Shown one piece after another: positions 46,991-57,800 of a stretch of DNA of 64,000 bases. The first letter of the stretch is position 1, and every line of letters begins with the position of its first letter. Both the position numbers and the translations under genes were made by a program. The notes under the pieces were generated by a model, which saw nothing but the letters and a program-made list of their open reading frames with translations, was not told where the DNA came from and made no database searches. This DNA is from Pigmentiphaga litoralis (GTDB lineage Bacteria > Pseudomonadota > Gammaproteobacteria > Burkholderiales > Burkholderiaceae_B): contig NZ_JACCBP010000002.1 of NCBI RefSeq assembly GCF_013408655.1, positions 310,001 through 374,000 on the forward strand, written 5' to 3'.

Positions 46991-47051
46991 TCCCGCCGCG
47001 CCAGCCGCCGCAAGCCCGCCCCCCAAAGCACCACCGCCAGCCGTCCGCCCC

Positions 47052-47834
47052 ATGACCATCATTCCCCTCACCGCACCCATTGCGCCCAGCGCGCCTTATG
47101 GCGCCACGCTGGACCTGCTGGTCCTGCCATGCGCGGGCGCCAGCGCCACCATGTACCTGCGCTGGCGTCGGATGTTGCCCCCGTGGGTGCGGGTCGTGCC
47201 GATCGAACTGCCGGGAAGGGGCGCGCGGTGCAACGAACCCTGCGTCAGGCATTTCGACGCGTTGGTCACCCGCCTGTGCGACGAAAACGCGGCCAGTCTG
47301 CGGGGCAATTTCGTCCTGCTGGGGCACAGCATGGGCGCCTTGCTGGCCTATGGGATGGCGTTGCGGCAACGCGCGCTGTCCAGGCCGATGCCGCAACTGC
47401 TGGTCGTCTCGGCAAGCGCGGCGCCCACATGCCGCAGCCCGGAGCGGTACGCAAGCAGGCATGACGACGCCACGTTGATCGCCGATCTGCGCAAGCAGGG
47501 CGGCACGCCAGACGAGGTCTTTGCGCACAGCGACATGTTGCGCATGACCCTCGACACGCTGGCGGCGGATTACGACGTCTGCGCCAGCTTCCCGCCGCGC
47601 GAGACCCAGGCGCTTGCCTTGCCCATTCACGCGTTCGGCGGCCGGCACGACAGCATCGCCCTGCACGATATCGAGCAGTGGTACCACGAGACGCGGGGTC
47701 GCTTTTCGGTCGACTGGTTCGACGGGGGCCACTTCTTCATCCGCGAAAGGGAAGCCGAGGTGCTGGCCGCCCTCTTGCAGGTGCTGTCACCTCTCGCCAA
47801 AGGAGTCGGCGATGCGGCCATTGCGTTTGCCTGA
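47052..47834 (+). CDS. Type II thioesterase of the NRPS/PKS operon
   Basis: 260 residues. Alpha/beta hydrolase with VLPCAGASATMYLRW, the nucleophile elbow LLGHSMGALLAYG, an Asp region and the catalytic His in WFDGGHFFIRE, the TEII/GrsT pattern. It removes wrong or stalled acyl groups from carrier proteins, keeping the assembly line running. It overlaps the PPTase gene by 23 bases. The terminal product-releasing domain is not in the window, so this enzyme is not itself proof of release mode. Confidence 0.93.
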   Translation: MTIIPLTAPIAPSAPYGATLDLLVLPCAGASATMYLRWRRMLPPWVRVVPIELPGRGARCNEPCVRHFDALVTRLCDENAASLRGNFVLLGHSMGALLAYGMALRQRALSRPMPQLLVVSASAAPTCRSPERYASRHDDATLIADLRKQGGTPDEVFAHSDMLRMTLDTLAADYDVCASFPPRETQALALPIHAFGGRHDSIALHDIEQWYHETRGRFSVDWFDGGHFFIREREAEVLAALLQVLSPLAKGVGDAAIAFA

Positions 47835-48495
47835 CGGCGTTCCCTCCAGCATTCACGTGTTCCAGCGCAAGGTCGATCTGCGCACGACGGTGCCGGACGC
47901 CGATTGGGCCCTGCTCAATCAGGAAGAGCGTGATCGCGCCCTGCGCTATGGGCAGCACGCGGACCGCATGCGCTTCGTCTGCGCCCGCGCCGGCTTGCGG
48001 CAGGTGCTTGGGGATGTGATGGGCCTTCGGCCTGGGCATGTCGTGTTCGAGACCAGCCGGCATGGCAAGCCACAGCTGCAAGTCGCCTGCGCCATGGACG
48101 ACTCGCTGCATTTCAACGTCTCTCATGCCGGCGAGTACGTGCTGATCGCGCTGTCCACCGACCGCGATGTCGGCGTCGACATCGAACGGCGTGACCCCAC
48201 GCTCGACATTCCGGAACTCGAACCGCACATCCTTTCCGACCGCGAATGGCGGGCCGATGTGACCCAGCGCCCGCGCTTCTTCGACTGCTGGACTGCCAAG
48301 GAAGCCGTGCTCAAGGCCATCGGCATCGGCGTCGCCGCGCACCTGCGCGACCTGTCGGTGCTGCTGCCCGACGAAGCGGGCGGTGACCACTATCGCCTCG
48401 TCATCGAAGGCATGGACTCGCCCGGCGTCAGCGCCTGTCGCCTGTGGGCGCCCAAGGGCTACGCGGCTGCACTCGCGTGGATAGGAACTGACTGA
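47812..48495 (+). CDS. Sfp-type 4'-phosphopantetheinyl transferase
   Basis: 227 residues from ATG 47812, which lies inside the thioesterase gene's last codons. The two metal/CoA signatures are VGVDIERRDP and FDCWTAKEAVLKAIG. It transfers phosphopantetheine from CoA to the Ser of ACP and PCP domains; the operon's own carrier domains (two in the first NRPS, one in the PKS, one visible in the next NRPS) are the expected targets. Confidence 0.95.
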   Translation: MRPLRLPDGVPSSIHVFQRKVDLRTTVPDADWALLNQEERDRALRYGQHADRMRFVCARAGLRQVLGDVMGLRPGHVVFETSRHGKPQLQVACAMDDSLHFNVSHAGEYVLIALSTDRDVGVDIERRDPTLDIPELEPHILSDREWRADVTQRPRFFDCWTAKEAVLKAIGIGVAAHLRDLSVLLPDEAGGDHYRLVIEGMDSPGVSACRLWAPKGYAAALAWIGTD

Positions 48496-48505
48496 AGGAG
48501 TTGTG

Positions 48506-49483
48506 ATGAATGCATCGATCCAGCGATTCGAACGCAAGGCGCCACCCGGATCCGACCTGCCCGTGCTGATGGTGCCGGCGGTTCAAGGCGAGTCGTTGCT
48601 GGACGCGCTGCCCCGGCTGCAGTCCGACATCGAGGCGCACCTGGCGACGGTGGGCGGCGTGTTGTTGCGCGGCTTCGACGTTCCTTCCGTTGACCGCTTC
48701 CGCGAATTCGCAGCCGGCTTCGGGCACCCGTTGCTGAGCTACGAGTTCGGATCGACGCCGCGCTCGGGCCTGGGCGGTGGCGTCTATACCGCCACCGAAT
48801 ACCCGTCCCACCAAGCCATCCCTTTGCACAACGAACAGGCCTACACCCGCGTGTGGCCCATGAAGATCTGGTTCCACTGCGTGACGCCCGCGCTTGAACA
48901 GGGCGAAACGCCCATCGCTGACAGCCGCGCCGTCCTGAAGCGCATGCCTGCCGCCATCCGTGAACGGTTCGCGCCCGGACTGGTTTACATCCGCAACTAT
49001 GGCGACTTCGATGTGCCGTGGCAAAAGGTCTTCAACACCGAACACCGCCACGAAGTCGAGGCTTTCTGCCGCCAGGCTGGCATTGCCTTTGAGTGGAAAC
49101 CCGATGGCGACCTGCGCACCACGCAACGTTGCCAGGCGATTGAAGCCCACCCTGTTACGCAAGAGCAGGTCTGGTTCAACCAGGCGCACCTGTTCCATGT
49201 GTCGAACCTGCAGCCTGAAGTCCGCGAAACGCTGGAAGACGTGCTGGGCATCGACAACATGCCACGCGACACCACGTTCGCCGACGGGTCCCGCATTCCC
49301 GACGCCATGCTCGATGAGGTGCGCGGCGTGCTCGACGCCGAAGCCGTGTCCTTCCTCTGGGAAAAGGGCGATGTGCTGATGCTCGACAACATGCTGGTCG
49401 CCCACGCGCGATCCCCTTTCAAAGGCCCCCGAAAAGTCGTCGTGGCCATGGCCGAGTCACACAGCAATCTGCAAGCGCACTGA
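48506..49483 (+). CDS. TauD/SyrP-like Fe(II)/2-oxoglutarate dioxygenase
   Basis: 325 residues from ATG 48506, 5 bases behind AAGGAG. The iron-binding facial triad is visible: HNEQAYTRVWP provides His and the acidic residue, and VAHARSPFKGPRK provides the distal His and the 2-oxoglutarate Arg. Proteins of this type in NRPS clusters (SyrP and relatives) hydroxylate the beta carbon of carrier-bound Asp or similar. In siderophores the resulting beta-hydroxy-Asp binds iron. That the target here is Asp is inference, as no Asp-loading domain is in the window. Confidence 0.87.
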   Translation: MNASIQRFERKAPPGSDLPVLMVPAVQGESLLDALPRLQSDIEAHLATVGGVLLRGFDVPSVDRFREFAAGFGHPLLSYEFGSTPRSGLGGGVYTATEYPSHQAIPLHNEQAYTRVWPMKIWFHCVTPALEQGETPIADSRAVLKRMPAAIRERFAPGLVYIRNYGDFDVPWQKVFNTEHRHEVEAFCRQAGIAFEWKPDGDLRTTQRCQAIEAHPVTQEQVWFNQAHLFHVSNLQPEVRETLEDVLGIDNMPRDTTFADGSRIPDAMLDEVRGVLDAEAVSFLWEKGDVLMLDNMLVAHARSPFKGPRKVVVAMAESHSNLQAH

Positions 49484-49538
49484 ACCATCCCGCACTGAGC
49501 CATCCCGCATCCCGCGCCCACCGCGCAACGAGGTACCC

Positions 49539-52500
49539 ATGACGACCGATTCCGCGTCCATGAACGACACCTTCATCCCGCCGACCGACTTTGTCGAATG
49601 CCTGCAAGAGCTGGCCGCGGCCCGACCCGACGACACGGCCCTGACGGTCGTTGCCGAACGCAACGATCACTGGATCGAAACTGTCCTGACCTACCGCGTC
49701 TTCACGCAACGCGTCCTGGCACTGGCCGCCACGTTGCAACGGCTGTTCACCAGAGACGAACGGGTCTTGATCCTGCTCGACAACGACGAGCACTACGCCG
49801 TCAGCATGTTTGCGTGCTTCCACGCCGGCGTGATTGCCGTGCCGGTGTTCCCTCCGGAGTCGGCACGCCCGCAGCACATGGCGAGGCTGGCTGGCATCGC
49901 CGTCGATGCGCAGGCGTCGGGCATCCTGACCTTGAGCACGCTCAAGGACATGGTCGGCACGGCTGCCAGCCAGCTGGGCGTGTCCACGGTCATTGCGGTG
50001 GATGACATCGACCGCACCGTCGCCGACACCTGGCACCCCCACCGCCCGGCGGCGGACGACGTCGCATTCCTTCAGTACACGTCCGGTTCCACGTCCGCAC
50101 CCAAAGGCGTCATGGTGACGCACGCGAACCTGATGGCCAATGAACGCGCCATCCGCGAAGGACTGTCCATCGGCGCCAGCGACATCTTCGGCGTCTGGTC
50201 CCCCCTGTTCCACGACATGGGCCTGATCGGCGGCCTGCTGCAGCCCTTCTATAGCGGCATACCGTGCGTGCTGTCGTCGCCCCGCTTCTTTCTCGAACGC
50301 CCCGTGCGCTGGCTGCAGATGATCGCCCGCCACCGCGTCACCATCAGCGGTGGCCCCGACTTTGCGTATCGCCTGTGCCTGGACCGCATCAACGATGCGC
50401 AGATCGACGATCTGGACTTGTCCAGCTGGCGCATCGCTTACACCGGGGCCGAGCCCGTCCGCCACGACACTATGGACGCCTTCAGCCAACGTTTTGCATC
50501 GGCGGGTTTCGATGCGGGCGCCGTCTACCCGTGCTATGGCTTGGCTGAAGCCACCTTGTTCGTGACCGGCGGGCGGCGCGGGAACGGCATGGTCGTCAGC
50601 CGCTTCGATGACAGCGCCCTGGGCGATCGCCGCGTGCAGCCTGACCTGGAAGGCGCCGCCCTGGTCGGTTGCGGCAGCGTGCCGCATGGACACCACGTCC
50701 GCATCGCCGACCCCGACACCGGCAGGCCTGCGGCCGATGGCGTCATTGGCGAAATCTGGGCAGCCGGCGCCAGCATCGCGTCGGGCTACTGGAACAAGCC
50801 GGCAGAGACGGCAGCAGCCTTTGTCGAGCGCGACGGCACACGGTGGTTGCGCACCGGCGACCTTGGCTTCCTGCACGACGGCCACCTGTTCGTGGCCGGC
50901 CGGCTCAAAGACATGATCATCGTTCGCGGGCACAACCTGTATCCCCACGACATCGAACGCGTCGTCGAAAGCCAGATCGAAGCCGTGCGGAAAGGCCGCG
51001 TCGCAGCGTTCGCGGTGTTGATCGATGGCATCGAAGGCATCGGCGTCGCCGCGGAAGTGTCGCGTGGCCTGCAGAAACTGGTTGCGCCCCAGATCCTGGC
51101 TGACGCCATTGGCGTGGCCGTCAGCGAACAATGCGGCCAGGCGCCCGCCACCATCGTGCTGCTCAACCCAGGCGCCATGCCCAAGACGTCGAGCGGCAAG
51201 CTGCAGCGGTCGGCATGCAGGAAGGGATGGGAGAAACGGTCACTGGATGCCTATGCCGCATTCCAGAATGGGCAATGCGTGGTGGGGGAGGGCACGGCAG
51301 GAGCCAGCGGTACCCCCCACGCGACCGCTGCCGCCGACGCCACCGCATCCGACGACGTCACGCGCGACCTGGCCGACATCTGGCGCGACCTGCTCGGCCA
51401 CGACCCCTCCTTTCGCTACGCAAGCGATGCCCATTTTCTTGCCCTGGGCGGAAATTCACTGGCCGCCGTGCAACTGGCTGCGCGCATATCGCAGCACTGG
51501 TGCGTCCCCTTCACGATCAGCCACATCTTCGACCACCCGCGCCTTGCGGCGCAGGCCGCGGCGATCCGCGCGCAGAAGCAATCCGGCGCACCGGTGCCGG
51601 CAGACGTAATCCCGGTGCTGTCGGCCGACCGGCGCGCCCAGCCCCTTCCGCTGTCGTCGGCGCAGCAGCGGCAGTGGTTCCTGTGGCGGATGGATCCGCT
51701 CAGCACGGCGTATCACGTGTTGGGAGCGCTGCGGCTCAAAGGTCAGATCGACATTGACGCGCTACGCCATGCCGTCAGCGTCATGGCCAAGCGGCACGAA
51801 TCGCTGCGCACGACCTTCATTGTCGAATCGGACGGCGCTATCAGCCAGGTCGTCCATGCCGACCGGACGATCGATGTTCAGCTGGTCGACCTGCGCCATG
51901 TGGCGTCTGCCGAACGCGACGTGCGTTCGACAGCGAGTCTGCACGCATTGCTGGGCGACCCGTTCGACCTGATTGATGGCCCTGTGGCGCGTGTCGCGCT
52001 TGTCTGGCTGGACGAACAGGTCTGCATCCTTGCCCTGGCCATGCATCACATCGTGTCCGATGGCGCATCGATGCGGATACTGATGAGCGAACTCGGCGCA
52101 ATGTACTCGGCGGGCACCGCCGTCGACGCAGACACGGTACTGCCGGCCGCGCCACTGCAGCATGGCGACTATGCCGTGTGGGAACAGGCCGGAGGAAACG
52201 ACCGCGACACTGCGCAGCAGCTGACCTACTGGCGTGAAACGCTTGCCGTCGAACCCGGCGATGCGCATCCCGTCCTGACCCTGGCAACGGATCACCCTCG
52301 CACGTCGACCACGCAATATGTTGGCGGCCGATGCAGTCTTCCGCTTCAAGAAGCCTTGTTGTCCAGGCTAAGGGCATTGGCCGCTCGCCACGACGCAACG
52401 CTTCCCATGCTTTTGCTGTCGGCCTTTCAGGCGCTGCTGTATCGATATACGGGGCAGCGCGACATCCGTGTCGGCGTACCCGTCGCGAACCGCACGCAAC

Positions 52501-54887
52501 CGCAATTGGCGAACGTGGTGGGACTCTTCGTCAACACGCTGGTCGTCCGGCAGCTTTTTGAGGGTGGTGAGCCACTGGACCAGGTGCTCACGAATACCCG
52601 ACACGCAATGATCGGCGCGCAACGCCACCCGTCCCTGCCGCTCGAGGCGTTGGTCGAAGTGCTGAATCCGGAACGCAGCGCCAGCCACAGTCCACTCTTC
52701 CAGGTGCTCTTCAATTACTTGCAGGATGACCGCAACGCACTTGAGCAATGGCGACACGTCGAAGTCGAACGCTGCGAGTTGACGCCAAGCGATGCGCAAT
52801 TCGATCTTGCGCTGGATGTCCACGAACGCGTCCAGGGTGCGGTGACGGCCACATTCGTCTATGCGGCCAACCTTTTCGAGTCGGCAACGATCGACCGGAT
52901 GTCCCGCCATTTCCTCAGGGTGCTGACCGCGTTTGCCGATGACCCGCTGGGTTGTGTTGGCGACGTCAACCTTCTCGAGCCCAGCGAGCAGCAGGACTTG
53001 TGCGTGTGGAGCGAAGACCCAACCCCGTACCAGGAAGACGAGCCGGTCCACCGCCTGATTGAACGACAGGCAGGTCAGCACCCGGACCGGATCGCAGTAC
53101 TGTTCGCCGGGCAATCCATGACCTATGCCGAACTGAACCGCCGCGCCAATCGGCTGGCGCACTATCTGATGGGCCTGGGCGCAGCGAACGACGGGCTGAT
53201 CGGTGTCTGCATGGAACGCTCGCCGGAACTCGTGGTTGCGATGCTTGCCGTGCTGAAGGCCGGCGCGGCGTACGTGCCGTTGGAGCCTGCCTATCCGGCC
53301 AAACGCATCGCGGACATGCTGCACGAAAGCGGCGTCATCCTGTCGCTCACCCATACACCCACCCATGCCACCGTCGCGCGCCATGACACGCTGCCGTTCA
53401 TCAACGTGGACGCGCTCGATCTGGCGGGCTTTTCAACCGCCAATACCGGCGTCGAGGTTCACGGCGAGAACCTGGCGTATGTGATCTACACCTCTGGTTC
53501 AACAGGGCGGCCGAAGGGCGCGGCCAATCGGCACGGCGCGTTACTGAACCGACTTGCGTGGATGCAGGATGCCTACGCGCTGGACCCGTCTGATGCGGTC
53601 CTGCAAAAAACGCCGTTCAGTTTCGACGTGTCGGTGTGGGAATTTTTCTGGCCGCTGATGACAGGTGCGCGACTCGTGCTTGCCGAACCTGGGGAGCATC
53701 GGGATCCGGAGCGCGTGCGGCAGTTGATCCGTACGCATGGAATCACCACGCTGCACTTCGTGCCTTCCATGCTTGCCGCCTTCCTGTCGCACGACAACGC
53801 GCAGGCGTGCGACAAGGTGAAACGTATCGTGTGCAGCGGCGAGGCACTGTCCGCCGAGTTGCAGAACGACGTGTTCCAGAAGCTGCCGCACGTCGAACTG
53901 GTCAACCTGTATGGCCCGACCGAAGCGGCCATCGATGTGACGCACTGGACTTGCCACGACGACGATGCGCATCTGGTGCCTATCGGCTATCCCATCGGCA
54001 ATGTGGTCGTGCGGGTGCTGGATGAGCGGCTCAACCAGGTTCCCGCAGGGGTCGCAGGCGAGTTGTATCTGGGCGGCGTGGCGTTGGCACGCGGGTATGC
54101 AGGCCGGCCCGGGCTGAGCGCCGAACGATTCGTCGCCGACGTGGCCGCGGTTGGCGGCGCCCGGCTCTACCGGACTGGCGATCGGGTGCGATGGAATGCG
54201 GCCGGTCATCTCGAATACCTGGGTCGCCTCGATCACCAGGTCAAGATCCGGGGCTTCCGTGTGGAACTGACCGAGATCGAAGCGCAACTGCTGGCGCAAC
54301 CCGAAGTCCGTGATGCGGCGGTGGTCGTCAAGGAGACGCCTGGCGGCCAGCAACTCGTCGCGTACCTGTCAGCCCGGCCCGGCAAGATCATCGATGTGTT
54401 CGACATGCGGGATCGACTCAGCAGGTCCTTGCCTGACTACATGGTGCCTGCTGCGCTGGTCGTGCTGACCGAGCTGCCTGTCAGTGCGAACGGAAAACTT
54501 GATCGCAACGCATTGCCTGCTCCCGTCTATATCAGCGCCCACGCCTACACCGCGCCGCAAGGTCGCACCGAAGAGATCATCACCGACATCTGGGCCTCCG
54601 CGTTAGGGCTCGCCCGCGTCGGTGCCGAGGACAACTTCTTTGAACTCGGTGGCCATTCCCTCTTGCTGGTCCGCGTCCATGCCGCGTTGGAAGACGCGCT
54701 GCATCCGGGTCTGTCAGTCATCGACTTGTTCAAGTATCCGACGATTCGGGCACTGGCCCGCCGCATCGACCACGGCCACAGCGACGCCGAGGCCCGTCGG
54801 GGCATGGACCACCGAAGCGCGCCCCATGCTGGCCGCCGCGCCGCGCTGCTCAGCCGTAACCGATCACATGCAAGGAGCCGGTCATGA
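49539..54887 (+). CDS. NRPS with FAAL loading: FAAL-ACP-C-A(Ser)-PCP
   Basis: 1782 residues. FAAL domain (about 1-600) with YTSGSTSAPKGVM near 178 and the family insertion SPLFHDMGLIGG; ACP Ser in LGGNSLAAV near 639; condensation domain with MHHIVSDG near 836; adenylation domain with YTSGSTGRPKG near 1316, A-core NLYGPTEAAIDV and NGKLDRNALP; PCP Ser in LGGHSLLLV near 1706. The binding-pocket residues read by hand are D-V-W-H-V-S-L-I-D-K, which differ by one residue from the known Ser code DVWHLSLIDK. It activates a fatty acid as acyl-AMP, loads it and joins it to Ser. An arginine-rich tail follows the PCP and may dock to the PKS. ATGA overlap with the PKS gene. Confidence 0.93.
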   Translation: MTTDSASMNDTFIPPTDFVECLQELAAARPDDTALTVVAERNDHWIETVLTYRVFTQRVLALAATLQRLFTRDERVLILLDNDEHYAVSMFACFHAGVIAVPVFPPESARPQHMARLAGIAVDAQASGILTLSTLKDMVGTAASQLGVSTVIAVDDIDRTVADTWHPHRPAADDVAFLQYTSGSTSAPKGVMVTHANLMANERAIREGLSIGASDIFGVWSPLFHDMGLIGGLLQPFYSGIPCVLSSPRFFLERPVRWLQMIARHRVTISGGPDFAYRLCLDRINDAQIDDLDLSSWRIAYTGAEPVRHDTMDAFSQRFASAGFDAGAVYPCYGLAEATLFVTGGRRGNGMVVSRFDDSALGDRRVQPDLEGAALVGCGSVPHGHHVRIADPDTGRPAADGVIGEIWAAGASIASGYWNKPAETAAAFVERDGTRWLRTGDLGFLHDGHLFVAGRLKDMIIVRGHNLYPHDIERVVESQIEAVRKGRVAAFAVLIDGIEGIGVAAEVSRGLQKLVAPQILADAIGVAVSEQCGQAPATIVLLNPGAMPKTSSGKLQRSACRKGWEKRSLDAYAAFQNGQCVVGEGTAGASGTPHATAAADATASDDVTRDLADIWRDLLGHDPSFRYASDAHFLALGGNSLAAVQLAARISQHWCVPFTISHIFDHPRLAAQAAAIRAQKQSGAPVPADVIPVLSADRRAQPLPLSSAQQRQWFLWRMDPLSTAYHVLGALRLKGQIDIDALRHAVSVMAKRHESLRTTFIVESDGAISQVVHADRTIDVQLVDLRHVASAERDVRSTASLHALLGDPFDLIDGPVARVALVWLDEQVCILALAMHHIVSDGASMRILMSELGAMYSAGTAVDADTVLPAAPLQHGDYAVWEQAGGNDRDTAQQLTYWRETLAVEPGDAHPVLTLATDHPRTSTTQYVGGRCSLPLQEALLSRLRALAARHDATLPMLLLSAFQALLYRYTGQRDIRVGVPVANRTQPQLANVVGLFVNTLVVRQLFEGGEPLDQVLTNTRHAMIGAQRHPSLPLEALVEVLNPERSASHSPLFQVLFNYLQDDRNALEQWRHVEVERCELTPSDAQFDLALDVHERVQGAVTATFVYAANLFESATIDRMSRHFLRVLTAFADDPLGCVGDVNLLEPSEQQDLCVWSEDPTPYQEDEPVHRLIERQAGQHPDRIAVLFAGQSMTYAELNRRANRLAHYLMGLGAANDGLIGVCMERSPELVVAMLAVLKAGAAYVPLEPAYPAKRIADMLHESGVILSLTHTPTHATVARHDTLPFINVDALDLAGFSTANTGVEVHGENLAYVIYTSGSTGRPKGAANRHGALLNRLAWMQDAYALDPSDAVLQKTPFSFDVSVWEFFWPLMTGARLVLAEPGEHRDPERVRQLIRTHGITTLHFVPSMLAAFLSHDNAQACDKVKRIVCSGEALSAELQNDVFQKLPHVELVNLYGPTEAAIDVTHWTCHDDDAHLVPIGYPIGNVVVRVLDERLNQVPAGVAGELYLGGVALARGYAGRPGLSAERFVADVAAVGGARLYRTGDRVRWNAAGHLEYLGRLDHQVKIRGFRVELTEIEAQLLAQPEVRDAAVVVKETPGGQQLVAYLSARPGKIIDVFDMRDRLSRSLPDYMVPAALVVLTELPVSANGKLDRNALPAPVYISAHAYTAPQGRTEEIITDIWASALGLARVGAEDNFFELGGHSLLLVRVHAALEDALHPGLSVIDLFKYPTIRALARRIDHGHSDAEARRGMDHRSAPHAGRRAALLSRNRSHARSRS

Positions 54888-57800
54888 CAGATCCGACGCA
54901 ACACCACGGGGTTTCCGGCCTGGACGTGGCAATCATCGGCATGGCCGGACGATTCCCGTCTGCCGACAACGTTGATGCACTCTGGGAAAACCTCTGCAAC
55001 GGGGTCGAAGCCGTCACGCGCTATGACGACGACGCACTGGCCGCTTTGCACGTGCCCCACGAACTGATTGCCGATCCGGACTACGTCAAGGCAGGCGTGC
55101 GCTTGGACGGCGTGGACCGTTTCGATGCCGCGTTCTTCGGCTACACCCCCCGCGACGCGGAACGCATCGACCCCCAGCACCGCATCTTTCTTGAATGCGC
55201 ATGGCACGCGTTGGAACATGCCGGTTACGACCCTTACCGCTACAACGGATTGGTCGGTGTCTATGCGGGCTCAGGCGCCAATGTCTATCTGATGCGCAAT
55301 CTGTTGCGAGGCGGCGACCTTGAACAGGGCACGGGCGTTGCCGAGCTGCTAGGACTGATGAGCGGCAACATGCCCGATGCCCTGGCCACCCGGGTGGCCT
55401 ACAAGCTGAACCTGCGTGGCCCTGCCGTCACGGTGCAGACCGCATGCTCCACGTCATTGATGGCGGTCCACACCGCATGCCAGGCACTGCTGGGCCACGA
55501 ATGCGACATGGCCCTGGCCGGCGGCGTGTCGCTCAACCTGCTGCAGAACGGTGGTTACCGATACCAGGCCGGCGCGATCTTTTCGCCCGACGGCCATTGC
55601 CGCGCCTTCGATGCCAAAGCCGCCGGCACGTTGCAGGGCAGCGGCGCCGCGCTGGTCGTGCTCAAACGGTTGGCTGATGCCGTGCGCGATGGCGACATCA
55701 TTCATGCCGTCATCAAGGGCAGCGCTGCCAACAACGACGGGTCCGAGAAGGTCGGCTTCACGGCCCCCAGCGTCAACGGCCAGGCGGCCGTCATCCGCGC
55801 GGCCCAAGAGGTGGCTGATGTTTCAGCCGACTCGATCGGCTATGTCGAAGCACACGGCACCGGGACGACGTTGGGCGATCCCATCGAGGTTGCTGCCCTG
55901 ACGCAAGCGTTCCGCGCCAGCACGGCGCGCACGCAGTATTGCGCCATCGGTTCGGTCAAGACCAACATCGGTCATCTGGACGCGGCCGCCGGCGTGACCG
56001 GCCTGATCAAAGCCACGCTGGCGCTCAAGCGTCGCACCCTGCCGCCCAGCCTGAACTACGAGACGCCGAATCCGCAGATCGACTTTGCAAACAGCCCGTT
56101 CTACGTCAACACCGTATGCAAGCCGTGGGAGACGGACGGCGCTGTGCGACGTGCAGGGGTCAGTTCATTCGGCATTGGCGGAACCAATGTGCATGTGATT
56201 CTCGAAGAAGCGCCGCCGCACATGGCTGCCGATATCGCTGCAGCGCAGCCCCCCGCCACCGCGCTGCACCTGCTGCCGGTCAGCGCACGAACCGGAAGTG
56301 CATTGAAGGCTGTCATGCAGAACCTGGGCGACGCGCTTGAGCGTGCGCACGACGTGACGCTGCATGACGTCGCCCACACGCTACGAGCCGGACGGCGGCA
56401 CATGCCTCACCGCGCCGCTGTCCTGGCTCGCAGCACCGCTGCCGCAGCAGACGCCTTGCTGTATCGCGATGCCGCAACAATCGTTGAAGGCCAGATCCTG
56501 TCCGAACGGCCGTCGGTCGCCTTCCTGTTCCCCGGCCAGGGCGCTCAACACGTCGGCATGGGCAAGGCGCTGTACGACAGCGAACCCGTATTCCGGGACT
56601 GCATCGACCGGTGCAGCGCGCTCTTGCGACCCCATCTCGCCCTGGATCTGCGCGACCTGCTGTTTCCCACCGCCGACCAGGCCGTCGCTGCCGCCGAAAG
56701 GCTCGCACAAACGGCAATGACCCAGCCCGCGCTATTCGTGGTCGAGTACGCCATGGCGCAGTGGTGGCAACATCAGGGCATCCAGCCCGACGCCATGCTC
56801 GGCCACAGCATTGGCGAATACACCGCCGCATGCGTCGCAGGCGTCTTCACGCTTGAAGACGGACTGAGCATCGTCGCGGCACGGGGGCGACTCCTCCAAT
56901 CCATGCCGCCCGGCGCCATGCTCGCCATCAGCCTGCCCGAAAAGGAGCTGCGCGCGCATCGCTACGCCGGCTGCGACCTGGCGGCAGTAAATGCAGACGA
57001 CCTGTGCGTGCTGTCAGGCCCCGCTGACGCCATCGAACGCGCCGAGCAGGACCTCCTGTCCCGCGGCATCGGTGCGCGGCGCCTGCACGTCTCTCATGCC
57101 TTCCATTCCGCCATGGTCGAACCCATGCTCGCCCGCTTCGAAGCGCTGCTGGCCACCGTGCCGCTGCGCGCCCCGGCGATCCCATTTTTGTCCAACGTTA
57201 CCGGCTGCTGGATCACCGACGATCAAGCCACCAGCCCCGCCTACTGGGCAAATCACGTGCGCAGCACCGTGCGCTTTGCCGATGGCCTTGGCGTGCTGCT
57301 GGAAAAGTCGGATCGCGCGGTGCTCGAAGTCGGGCCAGGGGATACGTTGACCGGACTTGCCCGGCGCCATGCCGGGGTTGCCGGCCGCCCGGCGACCGCA
57401 TCGCAATGCCATCCCCAACGCGCGGCCAGCAACGGCGAGCAGCCCGCGCGATGCCTGGCGCAGTTGTGGGTGGCCGGGGTCGATGTGCAGGCGTTGCGCG
57501 GCAAGGGGGCGGGGCGAAGAGTGCCTTTGCCGGGGTATCCGTTCGAGCGGGAGCGGTATTGGGTGGAGCGCGCTGCCAATGCGCACGGGGCGGATAGACA
57601 CCGCGACGTCACGCCGACGGATGACGTTCAACGGTGGATGTACGCGCCAGTATGGAAGCGCGAACGGCTCGACCCGCGTCAGGTCGATGCACCCGTCACG
57701 GAGACAGCCTGCGTCTTGGTCGTGGGTGACGCGCAAGACTTGGTGGACGCGGTCGGCAAAGCCTTAAGGGCGAGCGGGCGCTCGGTGGTCCGGGTGTGCG

